Program-made: the position numbers and the translations under genes
Shown here: piece by piece, positions 39,724 to 53,064 of the stretch
How the letters are laid out: every line of letters begins with the position of its first letter
How positions within the stretch are numbered: the first letter of the stretch is position 1
The notes under the pieces: generated by a model
The model's database searches: none
Seen by the model: only the letters and a program-made list of their open reading frames with translations
What the model was told of the DNA's origin: nothing
NCBI GenBank assembly: GCA_024704765.1
Contig: JAKMXF010000022.1
Coordinates: forward strand, 124,001 to 188,000
DNA: 64,000 bases
Reading direction: 5' to 3'
Source: Oopsacas minuta
Taxonomy: Eukaryota > Porifera > Hexactinellida > Lyssacinosida > Leucopsacidae

Positions 39724-42700
39724 ATGGCTGAGATTGATTTTATAAATGAGGTCTATGAAGATTTGCCTCCTCCAGATGCACAATATCTTTCTGTTGCTCC
39801 CACTTACCAGCAAGATGGGCTCACAAATGGTATTCAGTATCCATCACTAACAAGCACTTCATCTTCTTTCGACTCTCCCACGCTTCCTAAAGATGATAAA
39901 CAAACCAAACTAGTTAATAATAATAATAATAGCTCTAGCTTCACTTCTTACCAGCAAGAACAGAAACAGGTTTGAAACTATTAGTTTACGGAATTAATCG
40001 ATATGTTATATGATAATATAATCCTGACAGATTGATTCTACTGATGATGATAATGTATCACAGGAAATAGACTCAGACTTGTGTATCTCGTCTGGAGACC
40101 ATTCATATATGAAGGTTAATGATGTTGTTGAGAATGAAATCTCTGATTTGCTCGGTTCCCTCAAACTCAGAGATAAAAGTGGATCTTCCGGTGGAGGAAA
40201 GAGAGATTTACATCTCAGACACTCATTCCATGCCCCACCCACTCACAATGAAATCAGGGAACAAGCAATGGTAAGTTTATAAATTGATATTAGAAGAACA
40301 CACTATTCTATGAACTCTATTCGAATACTCAAACTAATCTTTCAGTTGTCTCTATAAACTATTCTCATAGCATTTGTATTGAATTAAGTTCGCCTAATCT
40401 CGTAGTCTCTTCACTATGAAGAAGATTTTCGGTTAACTATAAGCGACCCTCTCTGTATCTTAAAATGGTTTACATATATCTAATTGCAGTTACACATACA
40501 GTTTGCTGATATTTTGCTTTGTATAGCCTGTAAACACAATCTGGTATTGCGTAAACGTATTAGATCAACCTGCAGTTCTCTTTAATAATACTGCATTCAT
40601 CCTGTTGTATATTACTGTACACGGCAAAAGTAAGTAGTATTCTGTAAATCAATTAATATTATGTATTATCCATTCTTATTCACATTTTAATGAGACATAA
40701 ATAAAATTCATATAACACATATGATATATTCTCGCAAAATTGCAGAATATCAACATTTATGATATTACTTAGCTTTAGTAATATTCAGATATCATACAAC
40801 TTGCATAATAGTTACCTTTAAGAATTAGCTGTCCTTCATCGATTACTAAATTTTATTAAAATACTTTTGAAGTGTGTGAGGTCTTAGCTCATTCGCACAA
40901 TCAGCATTTGATCTATGTTTGCCAGTATAATAGAATAATCCTATTTTAACCTTTCTACAAGATCACATGTGTCCTCATTGTGCGTTATGTCACTGTAGAC
41001 TCTATGTCATGCGTATACCACCATTCCATGCTTATTCAAAATATGTACACGTTATGGTGCATAGTGCATTCAATTGAAAAGAAATATTATGGGAGGAAAG
41101 CTTTCAAATTCAATTCGTAGCTTCTTCGAGCAAATTATCTGATTTCTTCCGAAGCTTTTAATTCTTAGTTATTAGAATAGAAAATTATAGATATTCACCA
41201 ACAGCAAAAAGCATAGAATCTCAAATATTTAGGCAAGGATTGAATTAACGTCGTGTAGCTAATCACAAGCCAAATTTGCTATATATTGTTACTACAAAGA
41301 TTATGAAATCTTATGAATAACGTATACAGCTATAACAGCTGCGATTGATAAGCTTAAAAATTAATTAAAGAAGCAATAATTTAGTTGAAAATACTGTCAT
41401 TAGCTAAAATCAAATTTAATCACTGTTGAATGGATAATTTATTGAATTGTTAGAATTCTAAATTATATTCGTTCAAAAATGGCCTTCGGGATTAGATTCA
41501 GACTTTAAGTACAATTGGACGTTTACAATGCGAGTATTGAAGTAGTTGAATGGAGAGATAGTATAATAATCTTTGGTTTATTAAACAACGCAGACAAATA
41601 ATCTGTATAATAGTTAGAGATGATTATAAATGATAATTGCAGTTTCTAATGATGTACTGAATAAACTCAAATCAAATTATGCGAATAGCTTTACTAATCC
41701 ATAATTTATCGCTCCATCCTAGAATTTCCTCTTTGATTAGTAATGTTTCCCTACTTATCTATACATAGCATTGATCCATAGTTTAAGATTTCTCATTGTT
41801 TAAAAAATTGATCTATTTGTGGGGGAATGTTGTGAACCTAGAGAATAGAGAACCATCGGTTATACAATGAATCGCTTCAATTCATGCGTAGATTTACCTT
41901 TTTTTGGGTATACCTACATTTGGATGGGTCTGAGGTAATCAATACGATGCTCTCATAATTTTAGGAGTGAGATGAACATAACGAAGGATTGATTGATATA
42001 TTTGCTGAATTTATGATCTGCACCCCACATAATGGCCATCACCCTAGTTTAAAAGGATCTATGATCCTTTGATAAATCAAATGTTTTGAGAATAATTAAT
42101 TTTGTTGCAAATCAATATATAATTATATCCTCATTAGCCTTGCCTTTGTTCATGATTTACCCGCTACATTTTGAATTCTCACTCCTAAGCTTTAGCTAAC
42201 GAGCTTACCTTATAGAATTTAATCTATAATTCAACTATTCCCTAAGGGATAAATACAAATGAGTATACGGACAAGACAAATGGCTAAATATATAATATTT
42301 ATATTTAGCACGAACATAAGGTGGAACATTTGTGCTTGATGTCACAAATTTGTTTTACTATCATATCTCTACGAATAAAACCTTATTATAGCTCTGTATG
42401 AATCTTATATATTCGTTATTTGGCTTATTGTTTAGTTGATTCAATCTAGTATAAATCACTGTTTAGGATGTATAGACTTACAATGTAATTATTCTTATTA
42501 TTATTCCTTGTTTATTGCAATTATTTTTATCTCAGTCACGTCGCCGTACAGTCTCCACTTCAACCGCCTCTGATACCGGTAACCCATTCCTTCTAAGCAG
42601 CTCTCTGACCTCTTCAGCCAGACCGAGTAATAGCCTAGACTCTTCCCTTCTCATTGGTTCTACTAACCAACTATTCAAAGGACTGGCTGTCTCTCCAATT

Positions 42701-45700
42701 CGTGAAGTGAGGATATATTTTATTCATTTCACTTATCTGATATATTTAAATTTATACAAAAAAGTTACAAGCTTTTAATGGCACTATTTTCTGCAGAAAT
42801 GTGATATTTCTCGGAATGAAGTATTATATTTCTTAACATTCATCAATTATTCTGATTAGGTAGCTTGATTAGTATTGTACATACCACAATTACTCCATTT
42901 CAAATATTGTTAGGCAGTCTTCAACCATCTCACACTACAAATATAATCGATGTTCGGAGAAAATTTCACAATCACTTGCCAGCTACAATAAATTGAAACA
43001 CTGTGTACCGACCTTTAGTTTTCATCCAGTTTAAGATTCTGTTCATCCTAAAATTAGTTCAAGGATTTATCTACAACTTTTCTATTTTATTAGAAGCTTT
43101 TGGAAACAATAATTTACACAAAAATTTATATATAACAATTACTAAGTTCATCTGACCAATCACATTGCTCTGACTCCACGGGATAATCATCCTTACTTCA
43201 TTCTTAAACAGAATAGTTGAATACAAATGTAATTACTACAGTAAAATGCAATTTTACCAGTTCTAATTATTGAATTTAATTCCTCATTTAGTTACGTATT
43301 TTTGTATTACCGCCCACAATATAGTTGATAAAAGTGCTTATACATTACAACCATGTCTAGCACGTTGCGATAACTCCCAATAAAGACGTACTGGTCATCT
43401 AGTGGGCTTAGAATTAACCTTGAAACGGCAGATGCTGATGTATCCAATAGACATAGTCTGAACACTTTCGGGAGTATTCTACTCCATTCATCAATTGATA
43501 CTTGATACCTCGCCTCCCCAATAATGCACTAATTACATTAATGTCATATCCTCCTACTTATACTATACGTATATAAATGTAATATACATTCTCTAATTAT
43601 TTATTATTTAATTCACTCAGAATTATAGAATGAGTTCACCTTTGCATCGAACACACTCTGCCCTCCCTTCTGTAACCCCTCCCAAAGCTACAGTAGCTAA
43701 AACTCCTAAATATACAGCTGGGAGCGCGAATAGGACGACAACCTCAACAACTCCTAAGGCTACAGTAGTTAGAACAAGTCCTAGGGCGACTGGGAGTGCT
43801 ACTAAAACTAATCCTCAGAGTCGGAACACTCCCATTACCCCCAAATCAACCAGCTCAGCGGCTGTTAGAAGTAATAAATTGCTACTGAACTATACTATTA
43901 GTTTGATTGACTTATTTACTGACTATTCTCTGCAGGAACTCCTCAATTGAATTCTAGTGCAGGACCTAAAATAGGAGCAGTAGCCAGCATGAAAGGTCCC
44001 GCTTTCTCAAAGTCTAGATCAGCTACAGGTTCCCGTGTTGTTTCTTCAAACAGAACAGGTTTAGGAGAGAGGTTAGTCGTATACAATATGCGCATGCTTC
44101 TATCAATTAGAAATGTAGTTAGCAACCATAATAGTCTCACAAAACGAATCCATGAGGCTTGCAATCCCAGAAATAAAAGATATAATTTGAAATATTTGAG
44201 AAAAAAATGCACTAAAATTAAAGAGTATCAAACACGGAAACTGGTAATGTTAATTTTTGTAGAAATCCCCTAATCAGTCAGTAGTCAGCCAATTATATTA
44301 TTGCAGATATTTTCAGAGTATATTGGTGAAATTCTTCGGGTACTTTTCTTTGAGGTCAAGGGGGGTAACCAGTTTCAAGTTCAGGGGGATGAAGTGGGCA
44401 GGAACATTTTTTTTGTTATCTCAACCTGAATACGCCCCTGTTGAGAAAATCAAATTTTGTCTTTGTAGTAATGGTCATGTCTAGCCTATTAAATTAATGA
44501 AATCATAAATTCTTAGATTGCAATTTAGAGATTTTTATTTAGAATAAGAAACAATCCTCAAGGTCGCCCCAAAACTCCAACTCTTGCTCCAGGGTTTCAA
44601 AACTTATCCGTGAGAAAAACATCTAACCCTGTCATCAGCCAATCTACAAGAAGCAGACCAACTAGTCAGGGGGTAGGTTCTGCCTCTTCCAACTCTTCTC
44701 TAAATAGCAGTCTGAAAGGATCAATTAAACCCATAACAAGATATAATACATATGGTTCTACCGAGAGCTTACAAACTCCTGGCACTAAGACAGGGAGTGC
44801 TAACAAAAATCAAAATTCTACTTCTCCCAAAATACAAGGTATGTATTTACAGATTCTCCTTGTTTGAAATAAAAGTGAATAAGTATGTATTTTTTTGATT
44901 TATTAACTCAAATATCATTATAACTCAAATAATTTTGCTGGTCACTACTACGTACATAATTGAGCATTGTAAGTTAGTTTAATGAGTTCAATTCTTGATT
45001 CTATTGATCTGTAGGCTATTACTTGTGAATTTTTAATGTAGCAGTTATTTTAGCTAGGTCTAAGGCTAGCGAATCTCTCTCACATCTAACTTTTATTATC
45101 CGCTTGCGTATACAGTCGATCTCTTTCTCCAAATTGTTTATTCTGCAAGAAGTCAGTTTGTTTTCAATTTTTATGTTTGACCTTGAGCGCCTATCATTGA
45201 TTGGACGTTTCTTCTTTTGGATTTTGTGTATCCTCTTTGAGTGAGATGATACACCGACCCGAGTAGAATTCTGTCGAATATAGAGCAGCAATTTCTTATA
45301 ACTCTTACTGCCAACCCACTGCGGATTTGCATCAGCCTAGATATATTATCAAATGTAATACCACCCCGCATACGTAATATATTATTCTTTAGCATGATTT
45401 ATCGCACAAAGTATCTACCATCGTTTTTTTATGCGACAGCCATCTTACCACATAATACTATCCCTAATGTGGTAAGGCATTCTTGAAAATTAGAACACGC
45501 TGAACGAAAAGAATAAAATATACAATTTCTATTAATAATTACTGCACTGACTACGAATCGGAGCTAAAATGAAAACATACAATTTATTTAATTACTTAAA
45601 ATTAAAATTCTACTTACATAGCGTTTGATCATAAGAGCTGTAATCCAAAGCATATTATCTCAAGTTTAAAAGTCGAAATTTCAAAAATAATAAACTAAGT

Positions 45701-48700
45701 AATGTATGTATTTCTCAAAACAAGGTATTTATATACTATGGTGGGTGATGGGAGATGATCTACGTTCTCACATTGATGATACAGTAAATTGAATTCTTTA
45801 ATCTTTCTATAACGTTTTCTATAGAAAGCCAGAAAAAAGTGCTATCTCGCCCTTTGTTTTGTTTCAATCAAATAGTAGTGCAACCAATATGATTTCATAA
45901 TGAAGATAGCACAGAGCTGCTTATCATGTTTATAGATATCTTTGTCACATCATCGCTACTGAAGAGCTCAGTTCTCATATGATTACTATAGCTTATTTAT
46001 TTGCTTGTTACAAGCTTCTTGCTCTTGTTCTGCCAATTCGGATTAATTAATTCACCAAATCATTATTACCTCGTTGACATGTTCAACTCGAATGAACTAT
46101 GAATGATACAATTATAGCACCCAGTTGGGAAATTGATAGAATCCCTCTTAGTACTTTTGTAACGTGAATGTGTTTCTAATTGCAATTTGTATCCTCTTTA
46201 GGAAGTTCAGGTATATCATCTCCTGGAAAAACTACACCAAAACATACTCCAACAAGTAAGTGTATAGCTACTTAGTGTGAACTTTAGACTTATTTATTGT
46301 GACATCTATTTAGGTAATTATAGCCCCGATAAACAGAGAACTGGAGTGGCAAACAAACAAACTGCTTCAACCTTATCACGCCAAATAAATAGTCCGGTTA
46401 GGACACAATCTCCGCAAACAAGTAACCCGATTCGTACTACTACATCTAATGCCAGTGTTGCATCTCGGAATAGGTCCCAAACAGCTGTAACGCCTGTCAA
46501 CACTAGGGAAGTAGGGAAGAATACAACTCCTTCTAAAACTCCCAGTACTGCAACAACACGAAATCCAAACCAGTACAATCCAATAACAAGATCTAAATCC
46601 GTGAATGCTACCATTCCTCCAACCAGACTTGCAACGAAAGTTCAAAGTGCAACATTTCTTCCCCCTGCTCAAAAGAAGGCATCTGCAGGTGCTGCACCTT
46701 TCAAAAGAACTCCAATAATTACAGCTAACCCAGCCAATTCTCCTCATAACAAATCAGCTCAGATTAAATCCACTCAGACCAATTCTCCTCAGACCAAATC
46801 AACTCATGCCAATTCTCCTCAGACCAAATCAACTCAGGCCAATTCTCCTCAGACCAAATCAACTCAGGCCAATTCTCCTCAGACCAAATCAACTCAGGCC
46901 AATTCTCCTCAGATCAAATCAACTCAGGCTAATTCACCCCAGATCAAATCAACTCAGGCTAATTCACCCCAGATCAAATCAACTCAGGCTAATTCACCCC
47001 AGATCAAATCAACTCAAGCTATTCCATCTCTCCACACAGACAAGTCTATACTTCCTCCTAATACTGTTACCTCTCACGACAATGACCCTTTTGGAATTCC
47101 TCTAATCGCACCCACTAGGTAGAGAAACATTATGTTATTAATTATACTCATCGATTGTCTGTTTGATTATTATTGGTATATATAGGCCGAAAGAATACGA
47201 CCACAGACTGCAAGTAAGAAATAAATTACCTGCCAGGCCAACCAGAGGTTTAATTCAACAAAACGCCACTGAAAATCACTTGAATACTATAAAGAGGGTT
47301 AGATTAACTTTTAATACTATTCTTTATCAATTACGTATATATACTGATTACCTTATTCTTAGAAAGTATCAGTATCTTGTCCCAATTCCCCACGAGCTAC
47401 TCCAGATCTTTATTCAGGTAAAATACTGAATTAATTAATGTACATGAAATACAGTTAGCCATACTTATGCATTGTGTTTCATTCTTCTACTTTCTGCCGG
47501 ACTTATTCTATTCAGTAATTACATTGTTTGCACACATTCCATTCAAGTTAGCCCACAAAACACAAAAAGCCATTATTTTAATCTAATTCAAGCTAACAGT
47601 AAGCACCATCAGCGTATAACAAAATAAATGCAATTATATTTGGCATAATCTTTTGATGGTTCATTATTTCATTTCTATAACTATCCTATCTTAAATATTT
47701 GGATACTGTAATGTTAGATATTTGATATACTTAATACTGGTCATCCTAGACACAGCATGAATTTTACAACTTAGTGAAAATGTCTACATTATCTTAATTA
47801 AGATTCTCATTAGATGTACTCCTACGTAATTAATATGCAAGACTTAGGACCTACTTGAAAAAGGACTCTTTCACTAATTTATAGAATAAATTATTCATTT
47901 TTCTGAGAATTAAATGTCTCTATAACATAGCGAATAATTTAATTCATTAATATAAGTCTATCTTAGCTGGAGAAAACCCGATTCAGACAAAACTGGATGT
48001 GAAGACATTCAAATTTCTCCTGAAACCTCGAGATAAAGAATCTCTGCTGATGGGCGCTGCAGAACGTTCTCCAATATACACTTCACACGAACACGTACTA
48101 ATTAAAGTCAAAGGTAATATGCTTTGTTAAATTTGTTTTTGTATTGAAAGTAATACTGCGTAATACTTCCTCACTTTTTATAGGGAAAAGACAAGTTCAT
48201 GCTCGTATTACAGAACCTAAAGTCACCTCGATGAACAAAGGAAACGCATACATTTTCATTTCCCTGACAGAACTTTGGCTCTGGGTTGGCCCAGATGCAA
48301 ATCCGGCAGAAGTTTCAAAGGTAGAAGTGTGTTTCATATTAGTTTCAATATTTCCTCTACTTTTGATTAATTATAATTTGGTGAAACTTTAGGCCAGAAG
48401 TTTAGCAAATCGAATCTTCAAACAGAAGGAGTTAGGTTGTAAAGCTATTTTCTTGTCTGAAATAGATTTCCGAGAACAGAATACAAACACGACTCGGACA
48501 TACGCTCTCTTTAATGCATTGGAGGGAACAGAAAAAGAAATTAGAGGTATTACAGTAGTATACTATACGTATTAGTGAATTATTGTTATTTCAAGCCATC
48601 AACTCCACTGAATTAATTGGGACATATTGCAGTTGTTGCAATTCAATGGCGGATTATTGGTATTTAGTGATTCTGTATTTGTAGCAAGTACAAGTGAAGA

Positions 48701-51700
48701 TTCTGATGAAATATATGAAAAGGGAATGGCATTAGTAACTAAAGTATACGAAGTAGTGAGCTTACCTGATGGCAACTTCATCGCAACTATAATTCATGAA
48801 GACAAGTATATTAGCGTCAAAACAAACATGCTAAAAACAGAGAAGGTAAACACTAATTAAGCATCAATGCGTCATAAGTAGATTGACCTGCATTATACAT
48901 CAGTTATACACTTATTGTATTATTTTGTCTACGTATGATTATTGTCATAATGTATCCACAAGCTAACCACAAGAGTACCTCCTCTCACATTGCACGTTCG
49001 AAATATTTATATGTCACACAAATACATACGTCAATAAACAATAATCAGTTCTATTTTTGAAGGTCACACGCACTCACTGCAATGCGAATGATTCCGAATT
49101 AATAAATTTAACAGTAATATTGTTGAAATAGAATGGGGAGGTGATTTACTACATTTTCTTGAATTAAGGTTTTGATCTTCGATTTCGGCACAGAAGTATA
49201 TCTGTGGGTTGGAAAACAATCAGCTGCGAATCCTCAATTGAGGAAGCAAGGAGAGAAGATGGCTAAAGAAATATTTGACAACTGTTACGCAGCTCCTTCA
49301 TTCGATCCTAATCATATATTAACAAAAACAAACAGTCCTAATAAAAACACTAACTCTTTATCTCTCATGACAAACAGAGCTACTGGACAGATAGAGAAGA
49401 ATCTAGAAGGAAAAGCGATTGGTGTCTCTTCTCCTGATCACGCACAAAAAGTTGTACAACAATCTCCTCAACGTAATCCGGCAGTTAAACAGACCAATCC
49501 ACAATCAAGACTGGTAAGAATTAAATATTTGAATTTCCCTAATTTACAAGATCAACTTATTTCTAATTTATAAAGAACTCAGCTAACAAATCAAAAACAG
49601 TATCACCTCTTAAAACCAATACCAATACAACAACCAAACGAATACCGAGCACAGTAACTAGAGATAGAGTGATGAATGTGAACACACACCTCACAGCTAG
49701 TACTCCTTCTACTGGGAGAGCACAAGCTTCCCGTGCCTCTAGCACTCCTCCTAAGAAAACATTGGAAAGAAAAACAGCAGCTACTCCACAACCTCCAGGC
49801 CTAGGTAGAGCTATGTCTACTGCTCGAGGTACCATATTATCTGAAAATACTAGTCACCTACACAACAGGTATATTTACTATACATTATCTTATACACACA
49901 TATAATTATTTCTTTGTATAGACCTCGTTCACAAGAGGGGAACAGAGAGGATATGCTAGCACCTGAACACAAGACCCCTGTATACACTAATCAGGTTAGA
50001 CCTGCTTACAGTGTGCTGGCTAGAATGAATGAGGGAGCTGAGACTGTTTTATTCGGAGACAAGTTTTCTGATTGGAAAGGAGCTCTTGGAATTATTAGCA
50101 CTAAACCAGCAGAGTTAGGCAAGAAAAACCTAATTGTAAGATTCCTGAATATTCGTCCCCTAAGAATTCTTAATAATTATTTTATACTACTCTAGGCTGC
50201 TCATATTGAACTAACACCATGCGACACTAAGCTAATGCTACAAGAACGGAAGGTTCCGTCTTCTATAGTAGATCGTAAGTGCTTTGTATTTTTCGAAATT
50301 GAAATAGATATTTATACACAATACATTATTTAGCTGTTGTAAACAGACTGAAAGCTGACAATGTAAAAACAGTAAGTCTGAAGAAATGGCTAGTGAAGGA
50401 ATACAACAACGAATTCAAACATTTTGAACTGAACCATGATGAGTTTCCCCTGTTCTATTCAAATGAATGCTACGTGTACAAATGGATATACGAGCATACT
50501 TTATTCCCGATTCGGAAAAACAGTATGTTATTTAACTAAACATTACGTAATAATAATTACAGTAAAGGGATTGAATAATATATAATAGACCTGAAGACGA
50601 CAAGTGCAACAAAGGAGAGAGGAATGATTTTCTTCTGGCAAGGTGACGAATGTTCTATCAATGCGAAAGGTGCTGTAGCTGCCATTAGCATTGAAATTGA
50701 TGAAGATGGAAATTTACACAAAGTAAGTCTGACTTATAATATTTACATAATCTCAACTAAAAGGATTTGAAATCAATCTCTTAATAGGAACGACTGCCCC
50801 AGGGTAAAGAAGATGCCCTATTCTTGCAATTATTTAATGGAAAAATGACTGTATATCTTGGAAAGTAAGTTCTAACATAAATTCCAATTTATTATAATAA
50901 CTAATTGAACACTTTTCTCCTTAGGTCAGACGATAATCATAATTATGGTATGTAACTTGAGTTCTCATGTATCAGAATAATTCACACATGCCTGAATTTA
51001 TAGATACATTAATAGATAAATTCTTCTTCGTGAGAGGGAGCACTCCTTCAGAAACCTGCCTTATAGAAATACCTCCTGAAAATCTATGTCTAAATTCACT
51101 GGGATGTTACGTATACACTTGTGAAGCAGATCAGACCGTGTATGCATGGAGAGGAGCCAACTCTTCTCCTGCTCAGAATGCTTGTCTTGAAACAGTAGTC
51201 GAGAAGATAACTATCAGGTATTCAATCGAACGACGAATAATCACCATCTTCGCATTCATTTGAATACCCGTATATTTTAGGAAGAACTTTACTATCGTGC
51301 TAATCAATGAAGGTGAAAGTTCTAACATATTCGATAAGTTTACTGTAGACTCATCGTCTATAGTTTCTGCAACAGGTTGGCTTACTGATACCTTATTACA
51401 AATTGACATTATTAATGCTAGCTGAACATATATTAATTACAGGTGCTGAAGTTGTCATAAATACCCCCCATCTGTTCGAGCTATGCGGAGCTTCTGGACA
51501 ATTCACATTCAATCAATATATCCCACAGATCTATACGAATGAGCAAAACCCGTTAATATTCTTACAACTTGATCTCTATTCAGCACAACAACCAAGTAAA
51601 TACTATTATTATACACACATGCAATAGCTTATATTATTTACTTTAAAATTTGTGTATAGCCATATTTATGCTGGATGTCTATTATGAGGTTTACATATGG

Positions 51701-52400
51701 TTTGGTTGGTGGCCTAACAAGACACATAACTCTAGAAACCATGTCACATCTGAGTCTCTAACTAATACAGGTGTATCTGATACGAGATGGCAGGGTGATA
51801 AGAAGTTGGCTATACAGACTGCACTCAATTATGTCAAAGGTAAGACAGATGACAGATATGTTATATGTATCTTATAAAGCTTATATATTCGTCTGTAGAT
51901 GCAGGTAGGATGAATTGTCCAGTGTATGTAACATTCGCTGGTTCAGAGCCAGAATCTTTCAAACATTTATTTCCCTTTTGGATCATGAAGAAGGATCTAA
52001 ATGGGGTTTCTAGGAACGACAATCCATTCCACCCTCGGGGAAAAGTTCTAGCAGAGGATCTCCTAGCAACTTATACTCGGTAAGTATAAGTATATAGAAT
52101 ACAGATACAAACTAAAGCTATACTTAAGTAATTAACTAGTAATTATTAATTAGAACTCGCTACACTTATGAAGAGTTGACCAGAAGACCTCTACCAGAGG
52201 GTGTGGACCCTGGCAAGCTAGAGATGTACCTGTCTGAACAAGAATTCGAGGTAGAAACTAATTTGAATAATTTATCTGATAAATTCATAATTTTACTATT
52301 CCAATGTGTATAGAGTATATTCAACATGAAAAAGATTGAATTCGGAAAGATGCAATCTTGGAAACAGAAACTCTTAAGAGAACAATACAAGCTTTATTGA
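39724..52400 (+). CDS. SVIL: Supervillin-like actin-binding protein, 28 exons
   Basis: Twenty-eight exons join with every phase agreeing to 1,819 residues: 39724-39969, 40031-40270, 42536-42706, 43621-43870, 43936-44071, 44543-44838, 46202-46255, 46314-47118, 47186-47417, 47957-48113, 48184-48320, 48393-48554, 48633-48845, 49169-49513, 49576-49868, 49922-50135, 50196-50274, 50334-50522, 50589-50722, 50788-50864, 50925-50947, 51004-51217, 51281-51375, 51443-51595, 51660-51839, 51899-52079, 52154-52250, 52314-52400. The first 810 residues are Ser/Thr/Pro/Asn-rich and carry an 80-residue decapeptide array. Then come gelsolin-like repeats with supervillin landmarks: 'KGKRQVHARITEP', 'LIFDFGTEVYLWVGK', 'LARMNEGAETVLFGDKFSDW', 'IFFWQGDECSINAKG', 'FMLDVYYEVYIWFGWWP', and a villin headpiece ('LPEGVDPGKLEMYLSEQEFE'). 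Supervillin links F-actin and myosin II to membranes. The headpiece ends 'QKLLREQYKLY' and lacks the usual KKxxGLF end. Exons upstream of 46202 rest mainly on phase and composition. Confidence 0.85.
40271..42535 (+). other. Large intron 2 of the supervillin-like gene (2,265 bp)
   Basis: AT-rich sequence between GTAAGT-type donor and CAG acceptor. It contains a small palindrome (AAAGGATC at 42052-42059 inverted at 42063-42070). I see no ORF, RNA gene or element in it. Its size is about 40 times the usual intron in this window. Confidence 0.55.
45019..45336 (-). other. Possible nested exon or remnant ORF inside a supervillin intron
   Basis: On the minus strand inside the 44839-46201 intron, a frame runs from an AG acceptor-like site (TCTAG ending at 45337) to a stop at 45019. 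It encodes about 105 residues, basic at first ('ADANPQWVGSKSYKKLLLYI', 'KRIHKIQKKKRPINDRRSR'), then a heptad-like helix ('INNLEKEIDCIRKRIIKVRC'). This layout resembles a bZIP, but the N-x7-R basic signature is not met. An in-frame TAG sits just upstream, so it needs splicing from an unseen first exon. No family recognised. Confidence 0.25.
45444..45476. repeat. Perfect 10-bp inverted repeat in a supervillin intron
   Basis: CTTACCACAT at 45444-45453 is inverted at 45467-45476 with a 13-nt loop. It lies about 110 bp upstream of the possible nested minus-strand exon. A second hairpin (9-bp arms, 45803-45811 and 45820-45828) lies in the same intron. Confidence 0.6.
46781..47020 (+). repeat. Coding 30-bp minisatellite, 8 copies, in supervillin exon 8
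   Basis: Eight perfect-length 30-bp units span 240 bp. Each encodes NSPQ(T/I)KST(Q/H)A, covering residues 621-700. The first four copies have Thr and the last four have Ile at position 5, and synonymous differences also divide the array into two blocks, which suggests stepwise expansion. The repeats have no spacers, so this is not a CRISPR array. Confidence 0.97.
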
Positions 52401-53064
52401 GTTATTAGGGAACTGACCAGAACCTTTCAGTTGTTGAGAAGAAGCAAAATGCCAATTCCAGCACTTTTATAATCCCGTATTATTTTCTTTTTACAGTAAT
52501 TTTTGTAAAAAAGGACTCTGAAAGAGAGAAAGAGAGTCAAGAAAGTAGGTCTTATTATTGTATATATGTAAGTTTGTTATTATGTGATTCACAATCTTTC
52601 AATTGATTTTATTTATTTCCAACACAACACATCGCAATATTTATTGCTCTTTGTTTCATTAAATTTAATTGTATTACTCAATATTAGGAAAATTTACTTA
52701 GAAAGAAAACTCTCGTTATAACAAGGGCTCGTGACCCCGGCTCACTTCGTTATAACTTGATTTTACTGTACCCTTTTTGCATCTACAAATATACCTCAAG
52801 TAACAACAAGGTTACTGCTCCCTTTATATATCGAATGCCCCCTCGGATAGTTTATCACCAATTTTCGTACGCTAAGAGTTGATTCTGCCCTTTCCATACA
52901 AAATAATATCAATTCGAATAATAATTAATTTAGGGAAAATAGAATGATGAATATCGAAAATAGGCACAAAACCAGTAAACATTAAGAAAACTAATTCGAG
53001 TCTCTCTAAAGTAAAAACTAACTATTAGCTAAAGTAAAAGTTTAGCAGGGGGAAAGGAAAATAA
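52401..53064. other. Convergent 3' spacer with a transposon end
   Basis: 664 bp between the supervillin stop and the stop of the minus-strand aldehyde dehydrogenase. It should hold both 3' UTRs. It contains a pogo-like terminal sequence (listed separately) and no ORF. Confidence 0.45.
52709..52768 (-). mobile_element. Pogo/Tigger-like terminal sequence
   Basis: Read on the minus strand from the TA at 52769-52770, the sequence begins CAGTAAAATCAAGTTATAAC, followed by GAAG, and ends in TTGTTATAACGAGAG. The CAG start, TA flank and GTTATAACGA core are typical of pogo/Tigger-type ends. Two GTTATAAC palindromes lie 37 bp apart. It is likely a very short or collapsed non-autonomous copy. Confidence 0.5.

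Noticed and set aside
43947-44273. Open frame reading through the exon 5 donor of supervillin
   Set aside because: The frame continues past the GTTAGT donor with a Lys/Arg/Leu-rich run and a stop. Only splicing at 44071 keeps phase with the next exon, so it is more likely intronic.
45019-45336. bZIP transcription factor
   Set aside because: The frame has a basic stretch and a helix, but the Asn-x7-Arg basic signature and a leucine heptad are not satisfied, and the start exon is missing.
46781-47020. 30-bp repeats reminiscent of a CRISPR array
   Set aside because: The repeats are directly adjacent with no spacers, lie in an open frame of a eukaryotic exon and encode a decapeptide, so it is a coding minisatellite.
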